A DNA stretch of 64,000 nt, from contig OX421507.1 in NCBI GenBank assembly GCA_949126835.1, positions 7,352,605-7,416,604 of the forward strand, written 5' to 3'. Under the pieces are notes generated by a model. That model saw only the letters and a program-made list of their open reading frames with translations. It did no database searches and was not told the origin of the DNA. This document shows, piece by piece, positions 33,577-44,885 of the stretch; the stretch's first letter is position 1, and each line of letters begins with the position of its first letter. Source of the stretch: Anisus vortex (Eukaryota; Mollusca; Gastropoda; Planorbidae). The position numbers and the translations under genes are program-made.

Positions 33577-33688
33577 TACCCGGCGGGCACATCTCGACGC
33601 ATCGACGAGGAATCAACGTGGAAACCACGAGAATTCGTGGTTTGAACGTTATTTCCCCGTCGATACGACGTGATGTGGCTGCTGGGTA
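33577..33688. mobile_element. Palindromic fold-back element, 112 bp
   Basis: Almost the whole element is an inverted repeat. The outer arms TACCCGGCGGGCACAT and ATGTGGCTGCTGGGTA pair, and the centre AAACCACGA/TCGTGGTTT pairs around a GAAT loop. AGAGTT lies just outside both ends. No ORF. Confidence 0.85.
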
Positions 33689-34838
33689 TAGAGTTTATCA
33701 TTTTACTAATGACTTCATTCTACTTAGATCTATAGTTTTCTCCTTGTTGGGGTGTGAATATTGAAAAGTAAAACCAACCTAATCTATAAAGCTCAATGTG
33801 TGTGTCGATGTCGATGCCAATTGGTTCATCTAAAGTCACGTGACTTAATTGGTCTTCTATGTATGATACTTCTATTTTACAGAGTGACCTTGGATCAATT
33901 CCAGATAATTTATCTAGTCATTTTTAAAAATACAAACATTCGTTAATATATATTTATTAACTCGCCTAAATTCATATTTTAATAGTGTACTTTAAATTTA
34001 TAATGTAAAATACATTATTTTTCTTTTTCAGATTAGTTTCGCTAACATTGATAACTTGTTAAAAGATTGTTAACATTCTAATCAGAATTATATATCAATA
34101 AGAACAAATGAATTTGAATGGTTGAACTGTGAACTTTGCAATGTTTGTATTTGTTGTATTATTACAGTGTTTTATTGAAGGACAAACATTTGTTAGATTT
34201 CTCAAAAGTTACAAACATTTTTCATTTCAGGGGAAATGCATAAAACAAACTCAATTTTCGGGTTGACGTCATAGATGGCCTTAAGCCAACTGTTGAAGGC
34301 GGGCATAGAAAGGTCAAATGTCATTGTGAGGTGAAAACGTGTTAACTTAGATAAACGAAAAGAGAGGGAGAGAGGGGGGGGGGGCTTTTCTGAATGTGTG
34401 TGTCTCGCTTTGTTTTATTTTTACCTAAAGAAATTCGAACAGCGGGTAAACGATGAAATACTTGAGAAACCAATCTTTTGTTTGTCACAAACGTGAAACA
34501 GTGGCAATTAAGGGAAATAACTCAGTAGTTCCCTGCACGACTTCGTTTAAATTGTAAGAGTTGATGTTCTTTGTCCATAAATGTTCACAAGGAGCGAAAT
34601 GGTTACAAGAAACCCTTGTGACTTTCTTTTGTTAATTAACAATTTTTTGTTTATTAAAAACACAACCACAAAAAAAAAAAACACAACAAAATAGCAACAA
34701 CAAAAAAACAACAACTGCTACATGATAAATAAAAAAAAAAAAAGAAATTTCCAACTCAAAACTTCTAGATGTATTAAAGACCAAAGACCATAATAATATG
34801 GGGAAAAACGACAGTCACATTTTGTAATTGTATAGGTC
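33689..34838. other. Non-coding spacer
   Basis: AT-rich, with A-runs near 34670-34742 and a G-run at 34375. No gene supported. Confidence 0.35.
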
Positions 34839-35019
34839 CAGGGGTCGGCAACTGTTTGATTATAATGTGCCGAGGTAAACTTTCTGATTCATTCAACGTG
34901 CCAACAGCCTAAAAGTCATTCTGCTATTTTCTCAAAGAAGAGACTTGAATTGCCTTTTTGTAGGGTCATCCGCTCGCCAATGAAACTCGCTCCGCGTGCC
35001 GTAGGTTGCCGACCCCTTG
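34839..35019 (+). mobile_element. Short hAT, family D ends
   Basis: CAGGGGTCGGCAACT to GGTTGCCGACCCCTTG, 181 bp. The flanks TATAGGTC and TATATGTT agree at six of eight bases. Confidence 0.87.
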
Positions 35020-35544
35020 TATATGTTACGACACCAACCGTATATATATATATTCATATATAGTATGTACCTGAAGTAATTTTCAAGAGAAAAGTGTCAA
35101 TAACCAAAGAAAAATTAAACATGAAAAAACATGAAAAAAAAGCATGTACAGTGGAAATAAAGAGGCATAGTCCTTTGTTAACTAACATTGTAATAAGTCT
35201 CAAACTACAATAGTGTGACTCTGCCGTCTTTGTCTCCGTGTGGTCTTCGTATATACACAAAGATATGTTGACATAGTCGTTAATGTGTAATCTATAACTA
35301 GTATAAATAAAGTCAAGAGCTAATAGTCCATTATAATGCTACATCTTACATTATTGCGTTACTTCGTTTTAATTCAGGAAATACTGCTGGCCCCAGGGTC
35401 ATTAGCAATGCAGGGCTCTGACAATACAAGCTACAGATCGAAGAGTTAATTCACCAACGAAAAGTAGGTCACACACTAAGAAAGCTTACAACCAGTATCA
35501 CTGATTCTGTATGTCTCTTTAAAATAAAACACCAGACACTAGGC
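35020..35544. other. Non-coding spacer
   Basis: No supported feature. Confidence 0.35.
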
Positions 35545-35735
35545 CTGTTCAGCCAGGTACCGGGCTTGGCGAGGCCGGGAATTGTGAAGCCTATTCCTTC
35601 CTCCCCACCGAGTCTCGGTGAGCCTCTGGCGGGTGCAATCATTCTTGGATGCGCAACGGGGGGACGTCAACAATGCGTTTGTCCACCGGTGTACTCTTAA
35701 TGGGAGCGTATCGGTGGCTTACACACTTTGTGGCC
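35545..35735 (-). repeat. Dispersed repeat R3, inverted copy
   Basis: CTCCCCACCGAGTCTCGGTG and CCACCGGTGTACTCTTAATG are the complement of R3. Confidence 0.65.
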
Positions 35736-36364
35736 CATGGGTTACTGAAGTTACCAACATCACCAAACAAGCCTTCACTTGGAACGTTTCACATAAAGAA
35801 ACTAGCCCATGGACCGAAATGTACGGTTAGTTCTTGTTGGTCCCCAACACCCCAGTCGGGAGAATCATATTTTAATGAATACGTTGTCTTTAACTGAAAC
35901 ATACTTTTAGACTTTGACATTCTATAATTCAATGTATTAACCCCTTCAGTAATAGACAGAAAGAAAAGGCGTCGAACCGCCAGGACGCTTGAATGGAGAC
36001 ACGATGAAGTGTATCTACCAGTGATTGACAACCTTTTGCTAACAGCTTGCCACACTAGGGTTTCTCAATCATTCAGCGTGCCAACAGCTAAAAGTCAACC
36101 TGCTCTATTACAGTTTTCTAAATTATTTTTATAGGACAATTAATTTAACTCCGTTGCAAGACCAAGGCCAAAATCAAAGGAGATTATTAATAGAGAAAAT
36201 CGTTGAAGCGTTTTATTTAATACAAATTTAACGTGTTTGTGATTATCATCTTTTTTTCTTGGCATTCTTATCAAATATATTTTATTATTAAACTTTCACA
36301 TTTATGGTAATTATTGTCTAAACACTCTCATTTGGTAGTGAAGAGTGATGATGAGGATCTAACA

Positions 36365-36711
36365 CAGGGGTCGGGAACCCGTGGCTCGCGAGCCAGATGT
36401 GGCTCTTTTGATGGCTGCATCTGGCTCGCAGACAAATGTTCAATTATTAAAAAATTTTTTTTTAGACTTTTTGATCTACATATTAATTGCATATCAATAT
36501 TTCATTCTACAAATGAGCTAAAGTCTACTGCAGCTCAGCATTAGAAGAATTCAGAGACATAATTATTGAATTTTTAGTGTTGAAATTACACAAAATGCAC
36601 ATATTTACTTGAATTTTTTAGTTTTAAACATAATGTATGGCTCTCACATAATTACTTTTCAAAATATGTGGTATTCATGGCTCTCTAAGAAAAAAAGGTT
36701 CCCGAACTCTG
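36365..36711 (+). mobile_element. Non-autonomous hAT A (GGCTCGCGAGCC family)
   Basis: CAGGGGTCGGGAACC to GGTTCCCGAACTCTG, 347 bp, with the palindrome GGCTCGCGAGCC near the left end. The duplication ATCTAACA is perfect (36357-36364 and 36712-36719). A second copy of 349 bp lies inverted at 58406-58754. Confidence 0.95.
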
Positions 36712-36719
36712 ATCTAACA

Positions 36720-37832
36720 CATAGGTTCTCAATGGGGGCGATATCGCCCCCCGGGGGCGGTGAGAAGCTTTAGAGGGGCGCTGACATCCCCGGGGGCGAT
36801 TGGGGGGGGGGGGCGGTGAGGGGCAAGTGGGCGGTACAAACGTACCTGATGTATTTTAACACATCAGCTATTTGAATCGATTAGTTTTTGGATGAAATGT
36901 TATGTAAACGCAAGTGCTGCTAAATATCTGATACCCCCAACATTAAGCCTACATATTATTATATTAATAAGAAATAAGAATCGAAGTGACTTTTCGATAA
37001 AGTAGGGGTCTGTATTTGGCAAATATAGTGTGCGGCCGGCTGGTCCTGTGGTTGGTTCACCGGACCATCAACTATGCTGACCGATCACTGTCGCTTTAGC
37101 ATCTGCTATTATTAATTATATTTTTTCTTCTCAGTTTAACTGAGATGTCTTAAATGTGTTTTACATACCAAGAATAAAATGATGATATGGTAAAGCGGTA
37201 TAGATAATAAGTAATCATCCAAACTGGGTAGTTATTGTAATGCTTAAAAATATACATATAATTTATTTAGTCATATAATATTTATATAATTTTCAAATAC
37301 TTTTTACAGTTTGATCATTTCAAAGTTATAAATGTAAGCCATTTAATTTTATAAAAGAAAAAAAAAACAGAAATATTAGCTCAAATAAAACGGGCTAATT
37401 ATCTTCCTTTAACAAAAAAAATGTGATTTTTTTAGATTCAATATTGGATTCAATTACAAGTTCTGTTTTGTAATATAACAAATATTACTGATTTTTAGAC
37501 CTAAGGCTTTTGCAACCAAAATTGAAATAAAAATAGACAAATTGCTAGTAACACACCAGGCAAACGATTCACATTATATATATTGATTTATTTAAACCTT
37601 TTGTTAAGGCAATTTTTTTATCTATTAATTCTTACAAAATGTTTCCTTTTCAGTTTTTTTAAAGATAATTAATCACACAAAAAGTCTAGTTCCCCTAAAA
37701 AAATTGCGGAAACTATAGTCCAGATGGGCGGAAAAGGGGGGGGGGCGCTAAAAGAAAGTTGGGGGGGGGGGGGGGTGAGCAGGAAAAAATCTTAAAAGGG
37801 GGCGGTGAGCCGAAAAAGGTTGAGAACCTATG
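36720..37832 (+). mobile_element. hAT B, 1113 bp, non-autonomous
   Basis: The termini CATAGGTTCTCAA and TTGAGAACCTATG are perfect inverts, flanked by ATCTAACA on both sides (36712-36719 and 37833-37840). Sub-terminal GGGGGCGGTGAG blocks lie at both ends. The interior 37020-37500 holds a tRNA-like piece (GGTTGGTTCACCGGACC) and then sequence matching family D itself (37190-37500 against 40320-40620). No intact ORF. Confidence 0.93.
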
Positions 37833-37894
37833 ATCTAACACCTGCTAATATTAATTATATTTTGAGCTCAGTTTAACTGAGGTGTCCTATAATG

Positions 37895-40275
37895 CAGGCA
37901 TGTCAAACGTGCGGCCCGCGGGCCGCATGCGGCCCTTTGCAAGCACGTGTGCGGCCCGCACAAAGGATACGACAATAGGCTCATTTAATGGCGAAAATTG
38001 CAGTTTTAATACTTTAAACTGAGTGTATAAAACAGAGATCTAGCACGGTGCCACGTATAAGAAAACAATACGGCTATTTTAAGCTAGTAAGGATTTTCTA
38101 TCTATGAAAGTTGGCAACATTGACTGGAAGTAGCAGACAGGTTGTTATTGCCATGTTAAAATTTTAAAACAATAATAAATTATATCTTGTGGAATCGCGC
38201 CGGCAATTATATTATTTGTATTGATGAAGTACTGCGTAAACTGACACCGTTTAAAATGGCTACAGCACCTTCAGCTAAGAAGAAAAGGACACTTGAAGGC
38301 GAGAATTAAAAAAAAAATGGGAACTACAGTATTTGTGTACAATGGTAAATGGAAAGATACATTGTTTAGTATGCAATACCAGCATTGCCACGCCAAAAGA
38401 GTACAACTTAAAGACATTATGAAACCAACCATCGATCCTGCGATAAATATGAGGGCTTAAAATGCGTGTTTCAAGACTCAAGGAATTGAAGGCTAACTTG
38501 ATACAGCAACAGACATGTTTTACAAAAATAGATCACGCCAATGACGCATCCGTTACTGAAAAGCTATGAACTCAGCCAAATGGTCGCCATGAGTGGAAAA
38601 TCTTACAGAAAAGAAGATTTCGTAAAGCATTGCCTTGGGAAAGCGGCTGACATAGTGTTCCCACAGAAGGCACAGTTATTCTAAGAATATTTCGTTAATC
38701 AGGAACACTGTTGCTTGACGGTTTGAAGAAATAGCAGATGATTTGAAAAAACAATTGAAGGCTGCATCATCCGAATTTGATTTTATTATTTTTCTATTGC
38801 TATTGAGACCGTTGACATCACTGAAATAGCACAGCTTGCAATTTTTTTTTAGGGCCTGTGACAGTGAATTTAATATTTATGAAGAACTGATTGAACTAAT
38901 CCCAATGCATGACACTACAGCGAGTGAAAACATCTTTGAAAAGGTCGAGCACATTCTGCATGACTATGATTTCGATTTGAGTAAACTTGAATGTTTATCT
39001 ACTGACGGTGCTGCGAAAATTGTCGGCAGACATAATGGTGTTGCTGTCAATTTGCGAACGAAAATTGAGAACATGTTTCCAGATTCATCATTTGCACATT
39101 TTCACTGCATTATTCATCAGCAAAATTTGTGTTCAAAGACTTTAAAATTGAATTACGTGCTTAGTGTGGTCACAAAAACAGTGAAATTTATCAAATGCAA
39201 TGCTCTCAATCATCGTCAATTCAGTCAGCTGTTAGAAGACATAGATAGTCAGTTCACCGATGTTCCATTCAACACGGCAGTCCGATGGTTGCTGTGTCAT
39301 AAAGTGCTGGAAATATTTTATGTGCTGATACCAGAAATTACTTTATTTTTGGAGATGAACGGTAATAACACAGATGAAATAAAAGATGAAGGTTGGATCC
39401 AGGATCTAGCTTTTGCTGTGGACATTACTGCACATTTAAGTGATCTTAATTTGAAATTACAAGGCAAAAACAAACTCACCACTCAGTTGTACGACGACAT
39501 CAAGAGTTTCATTACAAAACTAAGCTTACACAGTTATCACGTGAAAATTTGGTTCATTTTCCTAACTGTAAAGAACTAAAAAAAACCAGGCCAAGGCTGA
39601 ATCTGTACATACCTTTGCTAAATACGAGAGTCACATAGAGTTATTGTCAAAAGAGTTCCAGGAAAGATTTAGTGATTTCTCATCTTTTGAATACCATTTT
39701 GCATTATTCTCGGCACCATTCAACTTTGTGAAAGCAGGGGAAAACTTGCAAATGGTGCTATTGAAAATGCAGTCTGATTCTACACTCAAAGCAAAGTATC
39801 TAGAAGTCGGGATACCTGGCTTCTATTCATACCTTCCTGAAAAGTTTCAGAAAGTTATCAACTAGGATTATGGTAATGTTCGGTTCCACCTATGTGTGTG
39901 AACAGTTATTTTCCTTCATGAAATAAACAAAAACGGCTCAGAGAACAAGGCTGACTGATAAACACTTGTCATCCCTGCAAATACATTTCAGCCAGACATA
40001 CGAAAAATTGTCATGAAAAGGAGGCATCAAATCTTAGGACAAAACACTGATTAATGTGTAAAAATGATTGAATGTTCTGAAATAAATGTTGGATTACAAT
40101 TGTTATATTTGGCGTTGTGGGACGTTAGGTTAATAAATTCGTTGTAGTAGGCGTGCAAATTAATTAAATATATTTCAATTAGATTACAGTGTTTCTCGGA
40201 TTTGTTGGTGTGGCCCGCCGGTATACTCAAAGTATCTTATGCGGCCCATGGTGCTTTTTGAGTTTAACACGCCTG
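37895..40275 (+). mobile_element. hAT C, 2381 bp, with transposase relic
   Basis: CAGGCATGTCAAACGTGCGG to GAGTTTAACACGCCTG, with a perfect CTATAATG duplication (37887-37894 and 40276-40283). GC-rich sub-terminal GCGGCCCGC blocks lie at both ends. It carries a near full-length but broken transposase on the + strand. Confidence 0.95.
38257..40050 (+). pseudogene. hAT C transposase (BED-type, GTF2IRD2/ZBED-like), broken
   Basis: It begins ATG at 38257 with MATAPSAKKKRTLEGEN. After a frameshift comes a BED-type finger (VNGKIHCLVCNTSI, then KEYNLKRHYETNH). The longest piece is 38836-39579 with ECLSTDGAAKIVGRHNGV, HCIIHQQNLCSKTLKLNYVL and TAVRWLLCHKVLEI: the DG, HQ and RW blocks of the hAT catalytic core. 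Then 39644-39865, and the C-terminal dimerisation part FGSTYVCEQLFSFMK near 39880. At least four frame breaks make it inactive. It is related to the hAT transposases from which GTF2IRD2 and ZBED host genes arose (family knowledge). Confidence 0.85.
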
Positions 40276-41451
40276 CTATAATGCATATTTTTTAAGTGTG
40301 ATGCATAATAATCAAACGGATTAGATGCGTAGTAATCATACAAACGGAGTAGTTAATGTGATGTTTGAAAATAAAAACTCTTTAAAGATATAATATTTAT
40401 AAAATTTTCAAATACTTTTAACAGTTTGATCAATTTAAAGTTATACATTTTAGGCCATTTATCTTTTTATTGAAGAATAAAAAAGAAAGAAATGAACATA
40501 TTAGCGCAAAAATGGGTTAATTATCTCCCTTTAATTAAAAACCGTTTGACATTTGATTCTATTATCTATAGTGATGCCAAACAAGTTATGTTTTGTAAAA
40601 AAAAAAAAAATATTACTGACTAATTATTATTTGTTTATGTAAATCCAACATTATGGTATTCATTACAAGATGTAATTATCAGAGAATCAAAATAGTTTAC
40701 GTTAAACAGTTGTAAATAAACGTTTCCTGCATTAATTGTTTGTCCATTTAAGGAGTTTATCTTGTACACATTAATAATTACAGAAATTACATAATATAGT
40801 GCTTTTAATTAAGTCTCTTATATTTATTAAGAATACAGTGAAAATTGTTTTAGAATTACTTTTATGTATGTTTAATTAAAGAAGATGAGTATAAAAAATC
40901 TTTTAAATCAGTCTGTATCAATTATTGAGCGCCTTGTCTTGAATGTTCATCGCTAATTTTATAATGTCAGATACATATTTAGTCACTTCTGAGTGGTCAT
41001 GTGTAGGTGACCTCTTTGTATGCTTAAAACAGCTAGCATGCGTTGTTCACTAAATCTGTTCACAGGTGTAAGTTGAACCAAAAGCTGTAAGTAGAAAAGC
41101 GAATGCTTAGCAGTTGAGAGTAGCAGACGACTTTCCTAAGCAGCTTCCTTCTAGATCTTTTTCCGTAAATGGGCACATTTAGATGCCCATTTTTAAATGT
41201 TTAAAATTCTATTTGCTGTATTTTGAAATCGCCAATATCACTCCAATTAAAAATAAAATCTACATCTAAGAAGTTTGTGGTAAGATCAAACCAGTTAGGC
41301 TTGATGTAGTATGAAAAAATGAGTCCATGAATTTGAAAGTCTTGCCTTTGTTTAGAAAAATCCGCTTTGAGTGCTTCGGTGTACTTCTGAAAAAAAAAAC
41401 TATCTATCTTAATATACGCCTTAATCTAGAAATGTACATGTAGTCAAATGT

Positions 41452-41668
41452 TGGTCCAGCGGTTAGTTCACCGGACTGTCAACCGAAAACCAACTGACAC
41501 GTCGCGGGTTCTACCCCCGCCACCGACGGATCCCTGTCGCCCTGCAGGAGTTTTGGGCCTGTAAACGTATTTGCGCCAGCAGGCAGCAGGCAGCAGTGTG
41601 TTTACAGCGCATAGAACTATTCCCAACGGGATATGCTCTATATTAGTCTTAAGTCTTATATTTCACGA
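41452..41668 (+). mobile_element. tRNA-derived SINE, family 2, inside hAT D
   Basis: The head GTCCAGCGGTTAGTTCACCG gives an A box and CGCGGGTTCTACCCCCGC a B box with its arm. The tail GCGCATAGAACTATTCCC and CGGGATATGCTCTATATTAG matches the LINE L3x 3' end at 13975-14015. It interrupts family D sequence, so it is a fourth nested insertion. Confidence 0.85.
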
Positions 41669-41915
41669 TATGTCCAGTTTCAAAGCAAATCAATTTCAAA
41701 GATCCTTGTAAATGCAAGTTCAACTCGCTAAGATGCTTCGCTATGTCATTCAGAGACGTCGGCTTCAACAGCCAGTTTTCCTCATTCAGAACCGGAAAAT
41801 GTTTTTTTTTTTAATCAATAAAACATTTCTTGGAGATCTCTCGCGTGTCATTGTAAATCGCTCTGCGTGCCATGTTTGTCTCTCTTGCCTTATGTTACCG
41901 ATCCCTGGTATATAC

Positions 41916-42232
41916 AACAACAATTACTGGTAGTGTGTTTCCTTGGGTCTTATTGGAAGTGAATTTATACTTATCCCTATCTTTTGGTTTCAAGTCTATA
42001 CTGTCTACAGTAGGCAATGTATCCATAGAGTAAGCCGTAGTGCTTTCTTTACAGTGTTAGAGACTTTACTAGGTAGTGTGTTATCTTACTAGATAATTAA
42101 TAAGTAACTAGTATTTAAATCAGATTTTACTTAATCCATGGACGACTTATTTATAACTCCTTGGGTCACTTATTTCAGAATATCATTCTGTAAATATTAA
42201 ATCAATCAAGTATTAGTTGCGAAAAATTTACA
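41916..42232. other. Non-coding spacer
   Basis: No supported feature. Confidence 0.35.
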
Positions 42233-42452
42233 TTACTACCGAAGGTCCTGGGTTTGAATCCTGGTGAAGGCTAGAATCTGTTCCCGGGTCGGCAGGGTGT
42301 CTCTGAGTCTACCCAGCTCTAATGGGTACTTGATATTAGTTGGAACAAAGTAATGGTGGCTGGACATTATGTTGGCCACACAACCCCCTAGTGTGCATAA
42401 ACTGGTTAACGGTGCTTCACCGGCCTTATTGATCTATTCGGTACGACGGGAT
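42233..42452 (+). mobile_element. tRNA-derived SINE, family 1, head truncated
   Basis: GGGTTTGAATCCTGGTGAAG is the B-box region; the body is CTACCCAGCTCTAATGGGTA. The 5' third of the head is missing. Confidence 0.82.
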
Positions 42453-42670
42453 TATTCCCTAAATCAATCAGTCAGTGCGATATCACGGTCAGACACGAGT
42501 AAATCAACACGTCACAACCATTGAATGAACGGATCTGATAAATCAATCATTGGCCAGTAAATCAATAGGGATTGAAGAATCAATCAGCCGCTGAGTCATT
42601 TAGTTCGCTAGAAAATCAATCAAACGTCAATGAATTAAACAGGCGTAATTAATCAATTGGGCACAATAGA
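42453..42670. repeat. Irregular AATCAATCA-rich stretch
   Basis: AAATCAATCA-type phrases recur with loose spacing (roughly 20-40 bases) at 42470-42660. A degenerate minisatellite is possible. Confidence 0.4.
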
Positions 42671-43085
42671 ATGATTCGCACACACTTTGAAATTAGTCAA
42701 CTTATTTTGAGCACTGGTGAATCGCTAAACCTAGAAACACAAGCGGACAGAAGGGTAAAAAGTAAAGTAGTAATAATACATAAGGCCTTTAATTTTAACT
42801 TAGAAATACAACAAGATAACAATCTGTTACAATGCTCAGACAAACATAAAAAAAGAAACACTTTTCTTATCTTTTATGCAAGAACAAATGCATATAAGTA
42901 CACTTTCTTCCCGAGTAGCATCCGGGGTTGGAATGGGCTACCTGAACAAACCAGGAAAAACAGTAACTTTACATCACTTAAAACACTAATCAAAATGCAA
43001 AACAAGACTCGGACCACGGAAGAGCGTAGGACGCAATAATCTTCTTTATAAAATGAGCGTCGTCTGTAATATATATTAGCTGATA
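42671..43085 (+). pseudogene. LINE L1x ORF2 C-terminus with 3'UTR, best copy
   Basis: A 122-codon open stretch has SLNLETQADRRVKSKVVI, LLQCSDKHKKRNTFLI, NAYKYTFFPSSIRGWNGLPE and SLKTLIKMQNKTR. It is the conserved tail that follows RT in CR1/L2-like and Jockey-like LINEs. The 3'UTR has GGACGCAATAATCTTCTTTA and ends in an AT-rich tail. Truncated at the 5' end, no RT core, so not mobile. It serves as the reference for the other L1x pieces. Confidence 0.82.
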
Positions 43086-44029
43086 AAAGAAATGATCTTT
43101 ACACTGTTAGTTCATTCTTGGGCAGTCGGAAACCACCATAATATACAATAATTTAAGCATCACTACAGTAATAAACAATAACAAACAAACAAAAAGTACG
43201 CACACACACACACACAGATAGACATAAATAAACCCCCCACCTCTCCCTCCCACACTTGGACAGCTTGTGACAGCGAGCAAGAAAGAGATGAGGTTACTCA
43301 CACGAACGATAACTCACGTAGCGTCAACAAAACTGGGCATGAAATGTGAGCCCAGTTTCCTGTCCAGTAGAAGACATTTTTTTTTTATAGTTGAAATGAA
43401 AACGAATAAAAAACAAACCAAAAATATGATTCTGTTATTTTTAGAACGGGTATATTGATGTTTTTGAGCCGAATAAAATGCTAACCTATGTCCAGGTGAC
43501 GTCATTGGTCTGCCGTGACGGATACAATGTATTTTTGTATGTTGTTTTTATTTTTTTCCTTCTGAAAGTGGAGCTAACGTGACGTAGAATCCCAGACTCC
43601 ACTGGTCTAATTCAAATCGTTACAAAGTACAAAGCCTCACTGCTTTTTTTTTACTGATTGTCATTACCTGGGCGTAGGGGAAAAGTGGCGGGAAGGGGGA
43701 GTGGCCGGAAGTTCCAGTCATTTGCATACAGCACTAAAAATAAGGGGGTTTAAAAGTTAAAATTAGCTGCTACGTGACGTAGATCAATATGACAGAATTG
43801 TGTGTCTTGTTTTTTTTTTTGTTTAGTTGTTTTTTAATTACGCTGTAAACAATTCGAAAATCGTCAATCTGATAGTGTAAAAAATATATAGTCTATATCA
43901 GTTTAAACAATATAGTATTGTTGTATCGATATAGTATTGTTGTATCAATATAGTATTGTTGTGTCACGCTGAAAAGAAATGTCAAACCTGTTTATTTGAT
44001 CTATGGCGACAGTTCAAGCATCTTTTACA
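43086..44029. other. Non-coding spacer
   Basis: A CA repeat lies at 43200-43216. A 19-bp unit ATATAGTATTGTTGTATCA occurs three times at 43910-43966. Otherwise nothing is supported. Confidence 0.4.
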
Positions 44030-44034
44030 CGTTT

Positions 44035-44155
44035 CCCTTGGCCAGCATACTAAGGGATTGTGTGGTCAGCACATTTCTGAGATGCCCCCCCCCCCACAAA
44101 CTACTAGTGTCAGGTACCCATCAGAGCTGTATAGACTCAGTGTGACCCACTGCGT
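44035..44155 (-). mobile_element. SINE family 1 fragment
   Basis: TGTGTGGTCAGCACA and GTCAGGTACCCATCAGAGCT show the body on the minus strand. The head is absent. Confidence 0.7.
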
Positions 44156-44308
44156 AAAGCACGAAGACTGTCGAGACTTGTCGAGACTACACGAACAAGC
44201 AATTGAAGATCAATATGAGACTGGGACACACCGAAGTTGAACGGCAAGACTTCCATACATTGAGACCGGATCGTTTTCTGGGATATATCCGGGTATAGCC
44301 TTAACAGT

Positions 44309-44451
44309 ACGCGGGTTCCTAGGGCGGGTGTCTAATGGGGGGCCGAGAGCCGTGGGTGCAGGCTATATACCAGAACGTCTACACGCGGGGTCCTAGGGCG
44401 GGTGTCTACTGCGGGGCCGAGAGCCGTGGGCTATATACCAAAACGTCTATG
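44309..44451. repeat. Direct duplication, about 72 bp, two copies
   Basis: Each copy contains CCTAGGGCGGGTGTCTA, GGGGCCGAGAGCCGTGGG and GCTATATACCA.AACGTCTA. GC-rich against the flanks. Confidence 0.88.
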
Positions 44452-44456
44452 CTGTA

Positions 44457-44885
44457 ATGCGTATTCCTCTTTATTGTTGCTACATGGTATCTCATCCTAG
44501 GGCCCAGCTGCCGCTTGATAACATCACGTATCGTAATTGTTATAAATTGAACAAATGTGATAATAATCATTTTTTACTGAACCCTTTGAAATCGATTGAA
44601 TCTCCTATGGCGGGGCCCTCCGCTGTAGATAATGTCCCAGTTGTCAAACCTAAGAGGCCGCTTTTCTCCAATGGCTATCCGACATCCGTTTGGGTGGGAA
44701 AAAAAGTAGGACAGGAAATTATCAGACCACGCAATGTTATCGTATATGTGGGCTCAGCCAGCTTCATAAAGTTCTTCAAAAACAGTTACACGAATCAAAT
44801 ATGGCCGTTTATTTTGTCTGGTCCGAAAAATAATCACCGTTTAACTGGGATGGGAGAACTTCCGCTTCCGGGAATTTTTATTTAA
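44457..44885 (+). CDS. Unrecognised 142-codon ORF
   Basis: The ORF starts ATG at 44457 and stops TAA at 44883-44885, with ordinary mixed composition. The second half reads VVKPKRPLFSNGYPTSVWVG then KKVGQEIIRPRNVIVYVGS and SFIKFFKNSY. It has a basic Lys/Arg-rich middle and no signal peptide or helix. AATAAA lies at 45052-45057. This may be a small gene, a retrocopy, or the 3' part of an unknown element. No homologue recognised, and a chance ORF cannot be excluded. Confidence 0.3.
   Translation: MRIPLYCCYMVSHPRAQLPLDNITYRNCYKLNKCDNNHFLLNPLKSIESPMAGPSAVDNVPVVKPKRPLFSNGYPTSVWVGKKVGQEIIRPRNVIVYVGSASFIKFFKNSYTNQIWPFILSGPKNNHRLTGMGELPLPGIFI

Larger units (their letters stand above)
36019..41907 (-). 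mobile_element. hAT family D element carrying four nested insertions
   Basis: The left end is CAGTGATTGACAACC and the right end TGTTACCGATCCCTG. The flanking 8-mers GTATCTAC (36011-36018) and GTATATAC (41908-41915) differ at one base, so this is one insertion. Removing elements A, B and C with one 8-bp duplication each leaves about 2.0 kb, and about 1.8 kb without the SINE at 41452. The minus strand keeps a decayed hAT transposase (FSKQRQDFQIHGLIFSY then NWFDLTTNFLDVDF near 41250-41400). The copies at 3608 and 10144 confirm the uninterrupted order. Confidence 0.85.

Noticed and set aside
33355..33645. ORF of 96 codons
   Set aside because: Made of MITE end and palindrome sequence; no coding signal.
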